A stretch of DNA of 64,000 nucleotides from JAWLBM01 sp041687675. Lineage in GTDB: Bacteria > Pseudomonadota > Alphaproteobacteria > Rhizobiales > Pleomorphomonadaceae. Position numbers and translations under genes: made by a program. Positions 63,561 to 64,000 of the stretch are shown piece after piece. Under the pieces are notes generated by a model. That model saw only the letters and a program-made list of their open reading frames with translations. It was not told the DNA's origin and ran no database searches. The stretch is from positions 62,001 through 126,000 of the forward strand of contig JAWLBM010000009.1 of the NCBI GenBank assembly GCA_041687675.1, written 5' to 3'. How positions within the stretch are numbered: the stretch's first letter is position 1; the number at the start of each line of letters is the position of its first letter.

Positions 63561-64000
63561 CGCGGTCGATCCGGACCATCGACTGGTGCAGCGCCGCGAG
63601 GAACCGGGAGCGGTCCTGGCGCTGGAAGGGCGGCGGCCCGCCGGTGGTGGCGCCGGCCGAGCGCAGGTCGGTCATCAGGTCGCGCACCGCCACGGACATG
63701 CCGATCGAGGCCTCGGTGAACGGCTTGCCGTTCGGCGCGATCACCGCCGCGCCCGCCTTGACGCAGCGGGAGGCGAGGGGGACGTCGGCGGTGACGACCA
63801 CGTCGCCCGCGCCCGCCTTCCCGGCGATGAGGTCGTCGGCCGCGTCCGGTCCGGCGGGAACCAATTCGAAGCGGACGAAGGGCTCGCGCGGGACCGCCAT
63901 CCCCTTGTTGGCGACGAACAGGACGTCCCAGCCGTGGCGCTCGGCCACGGTCACCACCTCGCCCTTCACGGGGCAGGCGTCGGCATCGACATAAACGGTC
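63550..64000 (-). CDS. UPF0178 (YaiI/YqxD, DUF188) family protein, 5' end outside the window
   Basis: The open frame runs to the right window edge and codes for VYVDADACPVKGEV, which sits near the start of this family, so only a few residues are missing. The family motifs DADACPVK and GKAGAGDVVVTADVPLASRCVKAGA are clear, and the conserved aspartates suggest a PIN-like nuclease fold. The function has not been established. It ends in an intrinsic terminator. Confidence 0.92.
   Translation of the reverse strand, partial: TVYVDADACPVKGEVVTVAERHGWDVLFVANKGMAVPREPFVRFELVPAGPDAADDLIAGKAGAGDVVVTADVPLASRCVKAGAAVIAPNGKPFTEASIGMSVAVRDLMTDLRSAGATTGGPPPFQRQDRSRFLAALHQSMVRIDRDRG

Overview
The window is chromosomal DNA from a high-GC alphaproteobacterium, most likely of the order Hyphomicrobiales (Rhizobiales). 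The evidence is: very high GC with strong codon bias; the aa3 oxidase order ctaC-ctaD-ctaB-coxF-ctaG-ctaE-DUF983-SURF1; an invasion-associated-locus-B (IalB) family gene; a DUF2093 gene; FrcBCA-like sugar transport; and many ATGA/GTGA start-stop overlaps. Genus cannot be fixed from the sequence alone. There is no prophage, transposase, integrase, CRISPR array or rRNA, so this reads as core plus metabolic chromosome rather than an island.

Layout. 1-4138 (+): end of a lipid A/Kdo cluster (MsbA-like exporter, DUF374 acyltransferase, waaA, lpxK). 4142-9532 (-): DUF2093, a MATE exporter, two small unknown genes, tldD, a PPOX-type flavoprotein and an IalB protein. 10042-17119 (+): the aa3-type cytochrome c oxidase locus with its heme A and copper assembly factors, then a VOC protein. 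17124-24103 (-): an MHYT-like/7TM-PAS-GGDEF-EAL protein, a GNAT acetyltransferase, an M16 peptidase, thrC and yqgE. 24280-31758: redox genes (DsbD-like domain, peroxiredoxin), a lipid kinase, a GNAT gene, a decayed homocysteine S-methyltransferase remnant, a membrane protein, tRNA-Gln, a LysR/DUF4242 divergent pair, tRNA-Pro, a phosphatase and fabI. 31888-38656: FAD-linked dehydrogenase, modCB, DUF1499, a CbpA-type J protein, pdxH, xseB, clpS.

38741-48474 is a carbohydrate region. A minus-strand operon holds an IolE-like isomerase/dehydratase, a YdjC-type deacetylase, two Gfo/Idh/MocA dehydrogenases and a CUT2/Frc-type ABC importer with a single-domain ATPase. It faces a plus-strand Gfo/Idh gene and a MocR-type regulator. 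48713-50302 (-) is a SCO1 gene with two small, mutually similar, cysteine-containing secreted proteins. 50397-54335 (-) is a PotDCBA polyamine importer, divergent from an acetylpolyamine-amidohydrolase-type deacetylase (54552-55583, +). The right end has a small membrane protein, a cyclopropane fatty acid synthase, a cation diffusion facilitator, a DUF2946-like protein with a PCu(A)C copper chaperone, a DUF2207/LemA pair, a succinate-semialdehyde dehydrogenase and the start-truncated UPF0178 gene.

Two themes recur. One is copper supply to the oxidase: ctaG, SCO1, PCu(A)C and the cysteine-rich secreted proteins. The other is polyamine/GABA use: the Pot system, the deacetylase and the succinate-semialdehyde dehydrogenase. 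The best candidates for something little described are the SCO1-linked pair of secreted proteins (49369-50302), the two-gene unknown module at 6019-6664, and strong hairpins placed only in gaps next to oxidase core-subunit genes. Promoters, operators and hairpins reported here were read by eye and are untested.
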